From: Macquaria australasica
Taxonomy: Eukaryota; Chordata; Actinopteri; Centrarchiformes; Percichthyidae
Length of the DNA: 64,000 nt
NCBI GenBank assembly: GCA_005408345.1
Contig: SEMN01000016.1
Coordinates: forward strand, 1,674,001-1,738,000
Direction of reading: 5' to 3'
In this document: in pieces, positions 1 through 10,700 of the stretch
How the letters are laid out: every line of letters starts with the position of its first letter
Numbering within the stretch: position 1 is the first letter of the stretch
Made by a program: the position numbers and the translations under genes
Notes under the pieces: model-generated
What the model was told of the DNA's origin: nothing
Databases searched by the model: none
Seen by the model: only the letters and a program-made list of their open reading frames with translations

Positions 1-77
1 CCATCAAAGCCTGTTTCAACGACCTTTGGATAGTCAGGGTCCAGAACATCATTTTCAAATCTCCAGTACTGGGCTCC
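1..77 (-). CDS. prg4: prg4 coding exon 11 (partial, hemopexin repeat)
   Basis: Acceptor TTTGCAG precedes GGA GCC CAG TAC TGG; reads GAQYWRFENDVLDPDYPKVV, a hemopexin blade with the usual YWRF motif. The exon enters in phase 0 and continues past position 1. It encodes residues 611 to about 635 of my numbering. Confidence 0.93.
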
Positions 78-3000
78 CTGCAAACATCACAAACCAAAAC
101 ATTCAACCTCAGGCCACTAAAATATACCTTTACAGAGGTGGATAATTTGAGGGCTCAAGAGGATTTATAAGATCAAAGAAGAGCCAAGATTGTGTTGTTA
201 GCAGCAAAAATGCATCCTGATATAGTGCAAAGGGTCACATCCATGCAATCCCTCAAATTCAGATTTGTCAAATGCACTCATTGGTTCAGTACATTTACCT
301 TGAAAATGTAGGTTTTGCCCTGGCAGTTGCACCGGGTGAACACAGTGTCAATAGGGGACGGGACGCCCCACACTTGTGTGATGCCACGGGCCGGACCAGG
401 CACCCTGTTTCTGTCCAGAATCCAGAAGTAGTGCCCTGAAAAAAATAACATTGCTGCATGAGGGTGGTTTCATATCGTATTTGTGTGAAGTGTGCATTTT
501 ATTGTCACAGTTGCATACAGTCTTTATTTCTGTTCCTTAGATACTTCTGGTCTGTACTTATTGTATTTTTGCAGTGGTGGAAGAAGTATTCATATCTTTT
601 AATTAAGTAAAAGTACCAATACAACAATGTAAAAATACTCCACTACAAGTACAATTCCTGTATTAAAAATTGCAAAAGTAAAAGTACTCATTATGCAGAA
701 AAATGGCCCCCTAACTGATATATTATTATAAATGGCATTATAAGATTGTTAATACTTACACATCAGCGTGTAATTAACTAGAAATGTAGTGAAGTAGACA
801 TATAAAGTAGCATACAAAACAAGTGCTTTAGAATTGTTCTTGAGTAAATATACTTAGTTACTTTTCACCACTGCTCTCTTGTTTGTTAATTAACTGGTAT
901 TTGGATTAACACAACAATTCTTAGATCTAATGACTGTGAAAGCACTCAGTATCAGCTGCCTGGTTGGCACTAACCTCTGAAAACCACCATTGTGCCGTTC
1001 CTCAGCGTAGTGACTGCACTGACCGGCCGCCCACTACACAGATTCGTATCGTTGCTGTCATCTGGGAAAAAAAGACATATTTGTGAGGAAACCATCTGTT
1101 TGGATAAACAAGCAATATTACAAAGATAACATGCAGTCACAGAATGAGTTACTGGGTGTTAAATGTAATGTTGTGCTCCAGGAACTGTAAGGACTTTTTT
1201 CCCCCATTCTTTAGAGTATATGAGCTTTATTTCCAATTCAAAGGACATTTACAGTGTGAGAAAACAGCCACCTCTGTCACTTAATATAGTGTAGCTAGGC
1301 TTTGAAGGAGGCTCTGTTGACCCAGAGGCATAATGAAAAAAACAACCGAGCTCATAAAGCAGGCTGCGAGCAGTAATAAATGTGTACCAGAAACTAGAGG
1401 CCACCATTTTTTGTAATAGTGTTACACTGGTGTAAAATAAATTAGATTTTAGCAGAGCCTAGAGGAAAGAAAATTCCAATACTCCCACTGAAATTTCCCC
1501 TCTCAGAGTCACAGAATTAGTCTTTCAGTCAATTTGTCTTCTATGGACGTTGTGTTGAGAATCTGGACCAGTAATAAAAACATTTCTTACCTGCTTGGTA
1601 GTTTCTAGGATCGTCTACGGTGAGAGTTTGCGCAGTGTCCAGAGGCTTAGTCTCAGGTTTGGAGCTGGGTTTAGCCACAGTTGGTTTGGCTGGCTTTGGC
1701 TTGTACGGGTCCGGCTTGCCCTGGGGTTTTGAGGTGGCTTCAAATGGTGTGGGTTTGGTCGGCTCTGGGGTGACATTTAGGGGATCAGCAGTGGTTACTC
1801 CTGGTGTAACGTCGTCTGTAGTGTCATCCTGCACTGCATCTGTGGATGAGGGAATGTGGGTCGTCGGGGCATCAAGCTCTGACAAGTTTCCGGACACTAT
1901 TGGAGTAACACTGATGAAAGGATCTTCAAGTTCTGCCAGAGAAGTGGGAGTGACATCCTCTGCGTTGTTCTCAGTATCATCTGGTTCAGGGTTTGAAGTG
2001 GTTGCCTCTGGGCTGGGTGTTGGGTCCGGCGTTGGTGAGTCAGGGATGGTGGTGACCTGAGAGTTTTCCAGGACTGTGGAGGAGTCCTGTGTGGGCCCTG
2101 TGGATACTGAAGCCACAGGTGGGGAGGAAGCTATGGTGAAGGGTAGGGTTGTAACCTCTGGCTTATCAGAGGAGGTTACAGTCGGATCTGTATTCTGCTC
2201 CTCTGGAAAAATGTCGTCCTCAGGCTGTACTTCTGCCTGCCCTACCGTCTCGAGCTCTGGGGTGTTGGCTGTAGGAGAATACTCTGTTTGGGGTACTGAG
2301 GTTGGAGCAGGCTGGCTGGAGACATGGTCAGTTGCTGTTGTGGGCTGAGGGAGCGGTATTTCTGGCTCGGATGAGCTGGTAGGATCACTTGCATCTGGAG
2401 GACAAACATGATTATGAACTCTTACATTTGAATCAAATGTACTCAACGGTAGTAAAAAGCATGTTCAAATTAAAAAATTAATCAAATTATCAAATTAATG
2501 ACAGAAAGATATTCCACACAAACATGGAGAATGACTTAAAATTGAATGATTTAAACCTGTCGAAAATATTAATTGCACAAACCAATGGCAATTATAAGAC
2601 ATTAGCCACTAGATGTGTCTTAGATTGGCAGAATGCTAGAAATAAACTCATGAAGTAAACTAAAATAATTGACATTCTTAAATGTACTTTGTTGGAGGCT
2701 TGGTCTTCTTTCCATATTTTTTGCTGAAGCATTACATTTGAATTATTTTTCTTTTTTCTTTTAGGTTAGAGTAAAGTAGTATAGAGTAAATAGACTTTTC
2801 TGGCGGCCTGGTGGTATGACAACATCTTACTTTGGCACTTTATGTTGTTTTTCCTTTAATTTGCCACCCATCTATTTGTTAATGCCAGGTAATCCCTAGA
2901 TATCACACACCTGTGCTCTCAGTGGGGCCTCCTCCAATGGTGGGGTTAAGGGTGAAGGGGCTGTCATCGGCCTGTGTCAGTTCATTATCTGAGAGGGTCG

Positions 3001-5618
3001 TCTGCGTCTGAGTGAAGACTGTAAATGTCTCTGTACTGAACTCCAGAGTGTCTGGATCCTGGGTGGGTTCAGTAGAAATTTGATCCAGCAAGTCAGCTGT
3101 AGACGATCCATATCCGCTGGTGCTCTCTGGGATTGGACTTGCCTCTGGGTCCTCCACTCCATTGTTGGAAAATCCATCATTGGGAAAAATCTGGCTGTAC
3201 ATATCTAGAAGAATGTGACAAGTGAGAAAAGGTGCGCACCTGGATATCACACTCATGAAACTTTACTTGGGGGGGGAAACGCTCAGTTAGATTTATTGTC
3301 CATGCACATCATTTCTCACCATCACTGAGATCATCTTGTGGATATGATGTTGGACTGACCAGTGGAATTAAATGGTCATCTGTGGGCAAATAAGGCAAAA
3401 TCAAATAATATAAATGTTCATAATTTTTAATCAATTCTAACTCTATTTTTCCTGCATTTGTTTTCCTGAGCATGCACATCACTGACTTCTCTCTCAGGAG
3501 GAACGTGTCTTCCTCCTGAGAGAGAAGTAACAAGGATGTAAGAGTATCTCCACCCACAAAACTATTCCAAGCCAACTACTGAATTAAAACATCCAAGAAA
3601 ATGTTCTGTCATCCTTTCTTGGCTTCATTTTGTGCTTTCCTCTCTTGTGACTGAGCCTGTGCCCGTAACCCTCCTACACACTCATGACCACACTGCTTCC
3701 TTGTGTTTCTTTTGGCCAGTGAGGCTTGTGCTCTTGGCTTGTTCTGGCGAGACTTGGCCTCCGGAGCAAACCACAGCAAGACAGCCACAGTGTGGCAGTC
3801 AACCGTAAACATCTTCCGGCCGTCTTCCTGACATGTGCCTGATTAAATCCACTCAGTTCGTAATTATTATTTAAGTAATCTAAAACAAATTATTTTATGA
3901 GAACAGTTCAGAGAGCATTGGTTTCTGTCATTAGAGTCAAGTAGCAGCTATTTAAGATGTGAAATAAAGTTTTGAATAACTTTCTTGAGTACATTTCAAA
4001 AAGCATAGTCACCTGCATTGTTACCCTCGCTGAATGCAGAAGCCTGCTCTGTTGCTTCATTCAGAGTCGGCTCTGTAGGAACATTCATGAATAAAGGTTA
4101 GAGAGTTAACCCTGTAAAAACCAATTTGCCTTAAATCCTAAATGATTGAAAATGTTGAAAAAAATCAACCTTTTTGCCAAGTCAAATATACCTTTGGGTT
4201 TGTTATCATTTACATTATCGCATGAATTAGTCTTCATTGGTGCTGTTGCACTGGCTGCTCCATTGATTTCTTCTGTGGTAATTACCAAGACAGAAAATAT
4301 TGTCAAATTTAACCCAATGCATCAGTGCAGATTACTGCATGCATTGCATGCTACTCCACATGCTGGTGGACATTCAAGTTTGCCACAACAGATTAATCCT
4401 GGCTTCTTTGCACTTCACTTTTCATGCACATGTGCTAATCTCAAGTGGGGGCTGACTTAACTTGCAGCCATGCAGTCACACGACTATCACTGTATTTGCT
4501 GGTCATGTATCAAATGACCACCAAATGACAAAGGAAGAGACCAAAGACGTATGTCCACTTTTGACTTAATCAGGACAGCAAACATCATGGTGATACTGGG
4601 AAGGAAATCTGTTAACATGCAGAAAATAACACACACACAAACATGCTGAATTTGTTGAACAAGGCTTACCTTCTGCATCACAGTGGATTTTATAATCTGG
4701 ACAACACTGCTTGTATTTTATGCAATCAGAGTCGCAGCTACACAGCCGGCCTCTTTTGTGGTTTTCTCCACACCGCCCTTTACACGAGTTTTCTGTTGCA
4801 CACAAACACAGCAGGCTTCAGCACGGCCGAGCTGTACAATAAGACTACACAATGCTGATTATACTAGACTGTTTTAATTATTTTGTTTTTAGTATATGAA
4901 ATGTTGCTCTTTGCAGGGATGGGAAATGCTAAAAATCAGTACAAACTTGGAAAATCTGTTATAAATTGTTTTAATCAGTAACACAGAATGTTGTTTGTAT
5001 ATCAGTGTCTCTAGGTTGAGATCAACAAAGAAACAATTTCTGGTACTGCTAGTGACATGATAAGTATAAGGATAGAGAAAAGTCTCACTTGTGGTGCATT
5101 GAGATTCAAAGTCTTTGCAGCACTCTTCATAAGACAGGCAGTTATAATCGCACTGGCACATGTAACCTCTGTAGTACTCAGCACCGCATCGTCCTTTGCA
5201 GCTTACTGTTTATGAGAAAGAGTACATGGAAACAGAAAGAAATGTCAGAGGGACATGTAGTATGGAAAACAAGATGGCATCTTTTCTCCAATGACATACT
5301 CTACTTGGGGACATAGTCTGTAATACAACTGTGCCAGAAATTGATCTCTGATGTAGTGGCATAGACATAGGTTCCTCTCGATAATTATTAACAGAGTAAA
5401 CATGAATGAGTACAAGCACAGAAAACACATGATACATTTCCTGGAAAGCCCTTCGTTAAACAAACATATTTCTGGCAATCAGAATACTGAAGAATACATT
5501 TCAGTTAAATGTTTCTCTATGAAATACAAATGTCACACAAATTATACTCACTCTGAGCAGCACTAAATGTCAAGGCACAAGCCAGCAAAATAACAGCACA
5601 AAGTACGGTGGAAGACAT
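1..5618 (-). CDS. prg4: Proteoglycan 4 (lubricin-like), 3' part missing; gene-level entry
   Basis: Secreted mucin-like glycoprotein; family members lubricate joints and other surfaces. Eleven coding exons, read right to left, join in one frame to about 635 residues before the window edge. Order: signal peptide (1-22), two somatomedin B domains (about 23-61 and 62-102, each with the full set of eight cysteines), an acidic Ser/Thr/Pro-rich region (about 103-535) ending in a Lys/Pro-rich basic stretch (KPDPYKPKPAKPTVAKPSSK), then a hemopexin-like domain from about 538. The hemopexin start, with NLCSGRPVSAVTTLRNGT, FRGHYFWIL and GVPSPIDTVFTRCNCQGK, closely matches vertebrate PRG4. Vitronectin also combines SMB and hemopexin but has one SMB and no mucin region. 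Human PRG4 is about 1,400 residues with KEPAPTT-type repeats; here the mucin part is short and not obviously repetitive. Teleosts have a and b copies; I cannot tell which this is. Confidence 0.93.
299..435 (-). CDS. prg4: prg4 coding exon 10 (hemopexin repeat)
   Basis: Bounded by acceptor TTTTTTTCAG and donor AAG|GTAAAT. Enters in phase 1 and leaves in phase 0. Encodes GHYFWILDRNRVPGPARGIT and then QVWGVPSPIDTVFTRCNCQG, the most strongly PRG4-like segment in the window. Confidence 0.95.
436..974 (-). other. prg4 intron holding a CAGTGGTGGAA element
   Basis: No coding signal. Most of it is the inverted-repeat element annotated at 571-874; the remainder is AT-rich unique-looking sequence. Confidence 0.8.
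571..874. mobile_element. Short inverted-repeat element (fish MITE type), copy 1
   Basis: Starts GCAGTGGTGGAAGAAGTATT and ends TTACTTTTCACCACTGC, so the ends are inverted. The interior is dominated by AAGTAAAAGTAC motifs ('TTAAGTAAAAGTACCAATAC', 'AAAAGTACTCATTATGCAGA'). I recognise this as a very common non-autonomous element of fish genomes; a second copy in the same orientation is at 6362-6917. No coding capacity. Confidence 0.75.
975..1061 (-). CDS. prg4: prg4 coding exon 9 (start of hemopexin-like domain)
   Basis: Acceptor TTTTTCCCAG, donor AGAG|GTTAGT, phase 1 to phase 1. Encodes DSNDTNLCSGRPVSAVTTLR then NGTMVVFRG. The Cys in NLCSG is the expected first cysteine of the hemopexin-like domain. 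Confidence 0.94.
1062..1590 (-). other. prg4 intron
   Basis: AT-rich intron between the mucin exon and the hemopexin start. I see no repeat family or conserved element in it. Confidence 0.75.
1591..2394 (-). CDS. prg4: prg4 coding exon 8 (mucin-like exon)
   Basis: Large exon of 804 nt, acceptor TTTGTCCTCCAG, donor GCAG|GTAAGA, phase 1 to phase 1, uninterrupted. Encodes about 268 residues (268-535). The first 220 are rich in Thr, Ser, Pro, Asp and Glu (for example PTPDPTPSPEATTSNPEP), suited to dense O-glycosylation. The last 50 turn basic with repeated KP pairs. There is no clear tandem repeat, unlike mammalian PRG4. The apparent Met upstream of the acceptor is intronic read-through, not a start. 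Confidence 0.94.
2395..2910 (-). other. prg4 intron
   Basis: AT-rich intron with no recognisable gene, repeat or structured element. Confidence 0.75.
2911..3204 (-). CDS. prg4: prg4 coding exon 7 (acidic Ser/Thr-rich linker)
   Basis: Acceptor CATTCTTCTAG, donor ACAG|GTGTGT, phase 1 in and out, 294 nt. Encodes residues about 170-267, beginning DMYSQIFPNDGFSNNGVED and ending NPTIGGGPTESTG. Acidic, Thr/Ser-rich and low in Lys, continuous in character with the mucin exon. Confidence 0.9.
3320..3379 (-). CDS. prg4: prg4 coding exon 6 (60-nt linker exon)
   Basis: Acceptor TTGCCCACAG, donor GATG|GTGAGA; exactly 60 nt and phase 1 on both sides, so skipping would not shift the frame. Encodes DHLIPLVSPTSYPQDDLSDG. 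Confidence 0.85.
3380..4012 (-). other. prg4 intron with a perfect hairpin and an unexplained open frame
   Basis: Contains a perfect 18-bp inverted repeat with an 8-nt loop (3485-3528) about 105 nt upstream of the next acceptor, and an open frame on the minus strand at 3609-3830 whose translation is basic and unlike the neighbouring prg4 modules. No evidence that either is part of the mature mRNA. Confidence 0.7.
3485..3528. repeat. Perfect 18-bp inverted repeat, 8-nt loop
   Basis: Left arm ACTTCTCTCTCAGGAGGA, loop ACGTGTCT, right arm TCCTCCTGAGAGAGAAGT. Both arms pair without mismatch, giving a strong hairpin in either transcript orientation. Outside the arms pairing breaks at once. Confidence 0.95.
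4013..4072 (-). CDS. prg4: prg4 coding exon 5 (60-nt linker exon)
   Basis: Acceptor TTCCTACAG, donor GCAG|GTGACT; 60 nt and phase 1 in and out, the same size and phase as exon 6. Encodes PTLNEATEQASAFSEGNNAG. Splice sites and phase fit, but the short low-complexity protein gives no homology support. Confidence 0.8.
4192..4272 (-). CDS. prg4: prg4 coding exon 4 (linker after SMB2)
   Basis: Acceptor TTACCACAG, donor AAAG|GTATAT, 81 nt, phase 1 in and out. Encodes EINGAASATAPMKTNSCDNV then NDNKPKG. Holds one isolated cysteine outside the SMB domains. Confidence 0.82.
4670..4792 (-). CDS. prg4: prg4 coding exon 3 (second somatomedin B domain)
   Basis: Acceptor GTGTGCAACAG, donor GAAG|GTAAGC, phase 1 in and out. 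Encodes NSCKGRCGENHKRGRLCSCD then SDCIKYKQCCPDYKIHCDAE. All eight SMB cysteines are present in C-C-C-C-C-CC-C order. The open frame continues a little upstream, but the Met there lies in the intron. Confidence 0.97.
5089..5205 (-). CDS. prg4: prg4 coding exon 2 (first somatomedin B domain)
   Basis: Acceptor CTCATAAACAG, donor CAA|GTGAGA, 117 nt, phase 1 in and out. Encodes SCKGRCGAEYYRGYMCQCDY then NCLSYEECCKDFESQCTT with eight cysteines. SMB domains of vitronectin and PRG4 are known for disulfide knots; binding partners of this copy cannot be read from sequence. Confidence 0.97.
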
Positions 5619-5630
5619 CCTTCTGTAAAT
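5552..5630 (-). CDS. prg4: prg4 coding exon 1 (signal peptide) with short 5' UTR
   Basis: Start ATG is at 5618-5616. Encodes MSSTVLCAVILLACALTFSA then AQ, a classic signal peptide with a long hydrophobic core and likely cleavage after Ala-Ala. Donor is CAGA|GTGAGT. Just upstream of the ATG is an acceptor-like CTTTCAG, so the exon probably starts at 5630 with a 12-nt leader joined to an upstream noncoding exon. Confidence 0.92.
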
Positions 5631-5753
5631 CTGAAAGTAAGCATGAGACACACAAAGAATAAATACATCAGATTTTGTGATTGTGTCAGGAGTGCATTCA
5701 TGTTCATGTGTGAAAATCCCGAGAGATAGAAGAGGAAATAAAAAGTGGCCTAC

Positions 5754-5778
5754 CTTGTTTGAGCCTCTGTCAGAATCC
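5754..5778 (-). other. prg4: Probable prg4 noncoding first exon
   Basis: On the minus strand GGCTCAAACAAG is followed by donor GTAGGC. A CTTTTAAAAG box lies 25-30 nt upstream of the assumed transcription start. The 5' boundary is inferred only from the TATA spacing; cDNA evidence is lacking. Confidence 0.5.
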
Positions 5779-5800
5779 TGCTGAAGGTTTGACTCGGCTG

Positions 5801-5810
5801 CTTTTAAAAG
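5801..5810 (-). promoter_or_regulatory. TATA-like box of prg4
   Basis: Palindromic CTTTTAAAAG sits about 25-30 nt upstream of the presumed start of the noncoding first exon and about 180 nt upstream of the start codon. Inferred from spacing and composition. Confidence 0.4.
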
Positions 5811-6361
5811 GCTGAGAGAGACCAGCTGACTTCCCGTTAATTGACGGTCCGGTCTAATTAAAAGTGTGATGATCTCAGAGGCTGTAAGGGAGGATCCTCC
5901 AGTCCAGCCAGACCATAGGTCTAGACATCATGATTCCCCACAAACAGCTGGAAGCACATCAACACACATCTGTGCCAGACAGACGGCTGACTTCACACAC
6001 ACTTCTGAGCAAAAGAAGAAAAAAAGGGAGTTTTGACTTGCTATTCATTCACAAATGGGTGAACTGGACACCTTCACATCATCCCAGACTTGGTTTGTCA
6101 AATCAATACCATATGGACAGTCACATAACTCAGCTACAGTCAAGTCATTTCTTTAACTTAAACGATCAGCAGGGTGTTTTATTGTTTAGTGGTGTTTTAA
6201 CTCAGGTGGTTTTCACCACTGACCAAACTGACATTCAAGCAGGCTACTGTTTCTATGGTCACCTGCCACCAGAACCATAGTAACCTCAGTTTATCCCTCT
6301 GAAGTTCCTCATGATGTATCAGTTAATATAATGGCTATACATCATAATACATGAGAGAGAC

Positions 6362-6917
6362 CAGTGGACATATTCAGATGATTTTCTTAAGTAAAAGTAG
6401 CAATACCGCACTATAAAAATACTAAATTACAAATAAAAGTCGTGCATTCAAAATTATACCAAAATTATACATTATTAAGTAAAAGTACATGTTATCAGAA
6501 AGATGTACTTAAAGTATCAAAACTAAAAGTATTCATTAGGGAGAATGAGCCCTGTCAGCATTGTATTATTATATTATTGGATCATTGTTATTGATGAATG
6601 AGCATGAAAGCAGTACTTTTATGTGATATTATAGTTGATTTAAGTGGAACTTTAACTTTTTCTGCTTTATATAGTTTTGAGCAGTACAATCAATAACAAA
6701 GCATGATATCTTAGAAACTGGTCATATGTTTTGTATGTAAACATTTGATCTGCAAAGTGTAGCTGTGAAATAAATGTAGTGCAGTTAAAAATCACCTCTG
6801 AAATGTGGCAGAGTAGAAGTTTAAAGTAGCATAAAATGGGAAATACTCAAGTAAAGTACTTAAAGATAGTACTTAAGTACACTATGTTAGTAAATGCACT
6901 TTGTTACTTTCCACTGC
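6362..6917. mobile_element. Short inverted-repeat element (fish MITE type), copy 2
   Basis: Begins CAGTGGACATATTCAG and ends GTTACTTTCCACTGCTG. Shares with the copy at 571-874 the motifs CTTAAGTAAAAGTA, ACTTAAAGTATCAAAACTAA, TTTAAAGTAGCATAAAATG and ACTCAAGTAAAGTACTTAAA. Longer and more complete inside, with more decayed left terminus. Confidence 0.7.
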
Positions 6918-7639
6918 TGAGAGGGGCATTGTAATGAGGGTCAAACTATATAACTATATTTGAGGTTTCTGTCATCCATGAATAAATATTTTCCATTATG
7001 GTATATCGTCAATGAGTTTACATGCACTTAAGTAACCTGGTTCCTTTCTGCAGTAACCCTTCAGTACTGTGACCTTATAGCAGTGTTACCATGACCTTAT
7101 GATAACCTGTTTGATGACCCTGAATGTCCCTGAATATATTCACCACTGCAGCAGTTACAGTTATTGTTGTGTGAATTTTAGTTTGGTATAGGCCTGTTTT
7201 ATTTTATTTTTAAGAATATGGAGGTAGCTACAAACGCATGTGGTGTTTTTAAAACCAACTGAATTTTACATTGATTTACTTATTAAAAATATATAAAATA
7301 TAACATTACTTTTCCTGTCCATTAGCATGTTAAGTGTTCCAGGCTGAAAACAAATATAGTAAGTTTGCATAAGTTTTTATAGGTGTAACTATAACGTGAG
7401 TCCTTAAAACAAGTTATTTGTTCTCATCTGTTTGCATATGTTTACAGGATGTGACCAGTTCAACCAAAGATTGATTTTTTTTTTTCTCTTGTCTTTTTTG
7501 AATATTTTTGAAACATATGAAAAGGGTAACATTAACATTATTATTCATAGGGGAAAAAACAAAGATTAGAAGACAGCTGAAAAAAAATAAACACAATTCT
7601 GCAAAGCAAATATGTCTATCCTGCTATTCTTTACTTTTT

Positions 7640-7735
7640 ACCATCTCATGACCCCTCAGATTTTTCTAGCGACTCCTTGGGTGGGTCCTGACCCCCAGGT
7701 TCGGAACCACTGAGGAAGTGTTAGAGGTGTCTCAG
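7640..7735. repeat. Dispersed repeat fragment (GACCCCCAGGTTCGGAACCACTG tail)
   Basis: Contains TCATGACCCCTCAGATTTTT and GGGTGGGTCCTGACCCCCAG followed by GTTCGGAACCACTGAGG, a short sequence I recognise as the end of a widespread fish repeat. Recognition from memory; no second copy seen in this window. Confidence 0.45.
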
Positions 7736-10700
7736 CCAGAAATGAGTATTTTTATGTTTTAGGGCTGGTCTGCACTGTGGGTATTTTGTGGTTGGAGGTG
7801 CTGATGGATCATATCATGCCTGTGGTATTTTCCCATCATGTCATGGTCCAATTAGAGGTAAAGCGCTCATTAGTGCACTTGTGTCAAGGCAATAATGATA
7901 ACAGGACCTGGTTGAAATGACTGGGCCTACCAAACAGTCAGATAAACACAGACACTAAGGGAAATGTCAACACAACGATTGCCCAACTTTAGCACTATGA
8001 AAAGAGGAAGTATCAAGCCCCTGACATCTTAATTTGAAAAACACTGCCCCAGAGACAACTCATGCTGCACTGAGAAGTAGAGTCAGTGCGCCCCCTTGTG
8101 TTTACAAGGTTGTCTGAGTTTAATTACTGCTCTGCAATAGTTTGACATCTAACAGCTCAAGAGAAAAGAGTTTCTGCACACGGTCTCATTGCAAAACTTT
8201 TAGCTGTCAAGTTTGTGGTCCTAATTTAAGTTTGACAATTAAAAGTTCTGTAGTGTGTAAGTTGTCTTCTCTTACTAGACTATTGCCTCTTTGGTCTGCT
8301 GCACCTATTAGGCCCTTCAGTGTGCACAAAAACTGCTCCCTAGTTGAGACAATTTAGAAAGTGGACCTGCTGTGATGCACCCCAGAGGATGACATTAAGA
8401 TCAGAGAAAGCAGCTTGTGGTCCATCTGGATGGGGGGTGAATAGATGACTGACATTATGCTCCCTAATTACAACGTCCCAAATTGCTCCAGTGGTGCAAC
8501 TCCCAGGTAAAATGTGTGTAAAAATAAAGTTCAACTGTAGTCATCCATCTTGTTTTTCCATCTCTTTTTCCAGTCTGTGAAATGTTGTGAAGTGTTCAGG
8601 TGAGATCACAAAATACAAACATTCATGTTACATATATATATAAATATATGTACTTTTGTGCCACTTTCTCTCTCATCATATTTCAGTAATTTCTGCAGTC
8701 TTAATTCTGAAATTCACTCTAATGTTCAGTCTTTTCTTTCGTGAATTATATATGATATAATATTTGATTCAGCTTGATAATGTGTAAATAATTGTTTACT
8801 TTTTAAATATTATTATTTCAGCTGATTGGTGCTGCATTGCTATGTTTGTTTTGTATGTCTCTAATTTTGCTTTAGTTTGTTTCATATTTTTTCTTAATTT
8901 GCCAATTCATGTTTTTTACATTAGTTCTTTAGGTGGAGGTCTAACGGCTAACAACCTCCTGATCTTTCCTGTCACATTGTTGTACTTGTTATTGTATTTT
9001 ATGCAGTTGTGTATGTGCAAAATAAAGTAAACTAATATTTAATTTGAACATTATACTTTGAGTTTATGAAAACTCTAAGAAGAACAGACGATTTGCAGTT
9101 CATTGAGCCACTGGACAATATCAGTATCATGCGGCACAAATAGCAGCACATACTGTAAGCAAGACATATGTATGGAAAGTTATACATTCTTGACAGTCAT
9201 ACAAGAAATAAAACATTATCATTGATCACCATGAGTGTTAAGTTTGATCTTCATGGAGTTCCTACTTAAAAAAAGGGGGGCGCTGTGACTTCATCTCCAT
9301 CATTTTGTCCTGATGGTTCACAGACACGAGCAGCAGTCTCTGTTCACCTCCCCTGCAGGCCAACAAGCCCACAGAGAGGCAGACACCTGACACAGAGGGA
9401 CAGCCAGCAAAAGGCAGTAATATCACCGAGACGAGGCACAAAGCACTTATTATCACAGATGGACGTCGTACACACTGGATCTCCTGGGGAGATGAGAGGG
9501 CTGCTGAAGGGGAGAGTCAGCTTCTTTTTCTGGATCCAAAACTGTGTTTGTGCTTTGTGAGCAGCGGAGGCCATCTTCTGTCTTGGCAGCTTTAATCAGC
9601 CAGCCTGTTCAAGCAGGAGTTAAGCTGATTTGAAAGAGCCTGACTGAGAGGCAGAAACATAGAGACACACAGGAGGAGAGGTGATGCAGAGCGCATTGGG
9701 CCTCATTCAGTGGATACGTTTTGCTCTTGCCATCTTCCAAGTTGAATAGAGGCCCAGTAACTTTCTAGCTGTGTGCCAAATGTTTCTGCAAAAATGAGCA
9801 TAAAAAAGTTGAGTACAAAACAGCAAATAATGCCACAATCTTGATGTCATCAGAGGACAAGCACAGCACTTTGTCTAGTAAAACTCCCTGTGTTTTTTCA
9901 GTTTGCTTCCTATTCACTTTTATAAACATTTGTACAGGCAGTCAGAAGAAGACTGTTGCTGTGGAATAACCTAGCCAGCGAAGGCCCTTCATCTGGCATC
10001 TGCAAAATCTAGATGAAATAATGAAAAAGCCTGTCACAATATATTTGTTTACAGTGTATTGATATGATGAATGAAACATGATCAGAAAGGACCTTTAGAG
10101 GGAGACAAATGAGAGCGTATCGGCTGGTGTCTGAAGCTACACTCACACAGGATAAGAATAGGAACATCAACAGGTGGCCGGGACTGATGATGCATAATTA
10201 AATTCGACAGCTCATTTGATTTTATTTGGAAGATTTTCCCATGGATTAAAGGCTCAAAAGATTATTCTCTTTTTCATTTGTGTATGCAGATGGAAGAGAG
10301 GGACCCTTCCAATCAGACTGTTTGCAGAAAGGCAGTGTTTGTGTATAATCACACAGCTTTTATGTCACCCGCCTGTATGTCATCTTACACTTAACATATG
10401 GATCAGAAATACTCTACACGATCTAAATCTTGTAATTCTATCACTCACATATATCTTAAATTAGATATCTTGCCTTGTGACTCCAACGTTCTCTTCCTGG
10501 CTGTAGCTCAATATAAGTCTGAAGGTGTACGAAGTGATGTTAATCTAATCTAACCATCTCAGTAACTACACAGGAAATGTACACTAACTATAACCTTGTG
10601 CTGTGCTATTTCACTGGCGTTGACATTATGTTCTGCTGCACCCTGTCTTCATTTTAATATTGCATCACTAAGCATCACATCAGGCATCAACACCTCCAGC

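Noticed and set aside
1620..2348. Plus-strand open frames opposite the prg4 mucin exon
   Set aside because: Shadow of a biased Thr/Ser/Pro-rich minus-strand exon; no splice or domain support.
1..5618. Vitronectin (vtn) as the identity of the minus-strand gene
   Set aside because: Two SMB domains, a long mucin-like region and the CNCQGKTYIFK hemopexin motif fit PRG4; vitronectin has one SMB and no mucin region.
9262..9574. Open frames on both strands near 9.3-9.6 kb as a small intergenic gene
   Set aside because: No recognisable domain, no consistent start context or splice sites, and opposite-strand frames overlap, as expected by chance in a GC-richer patch.
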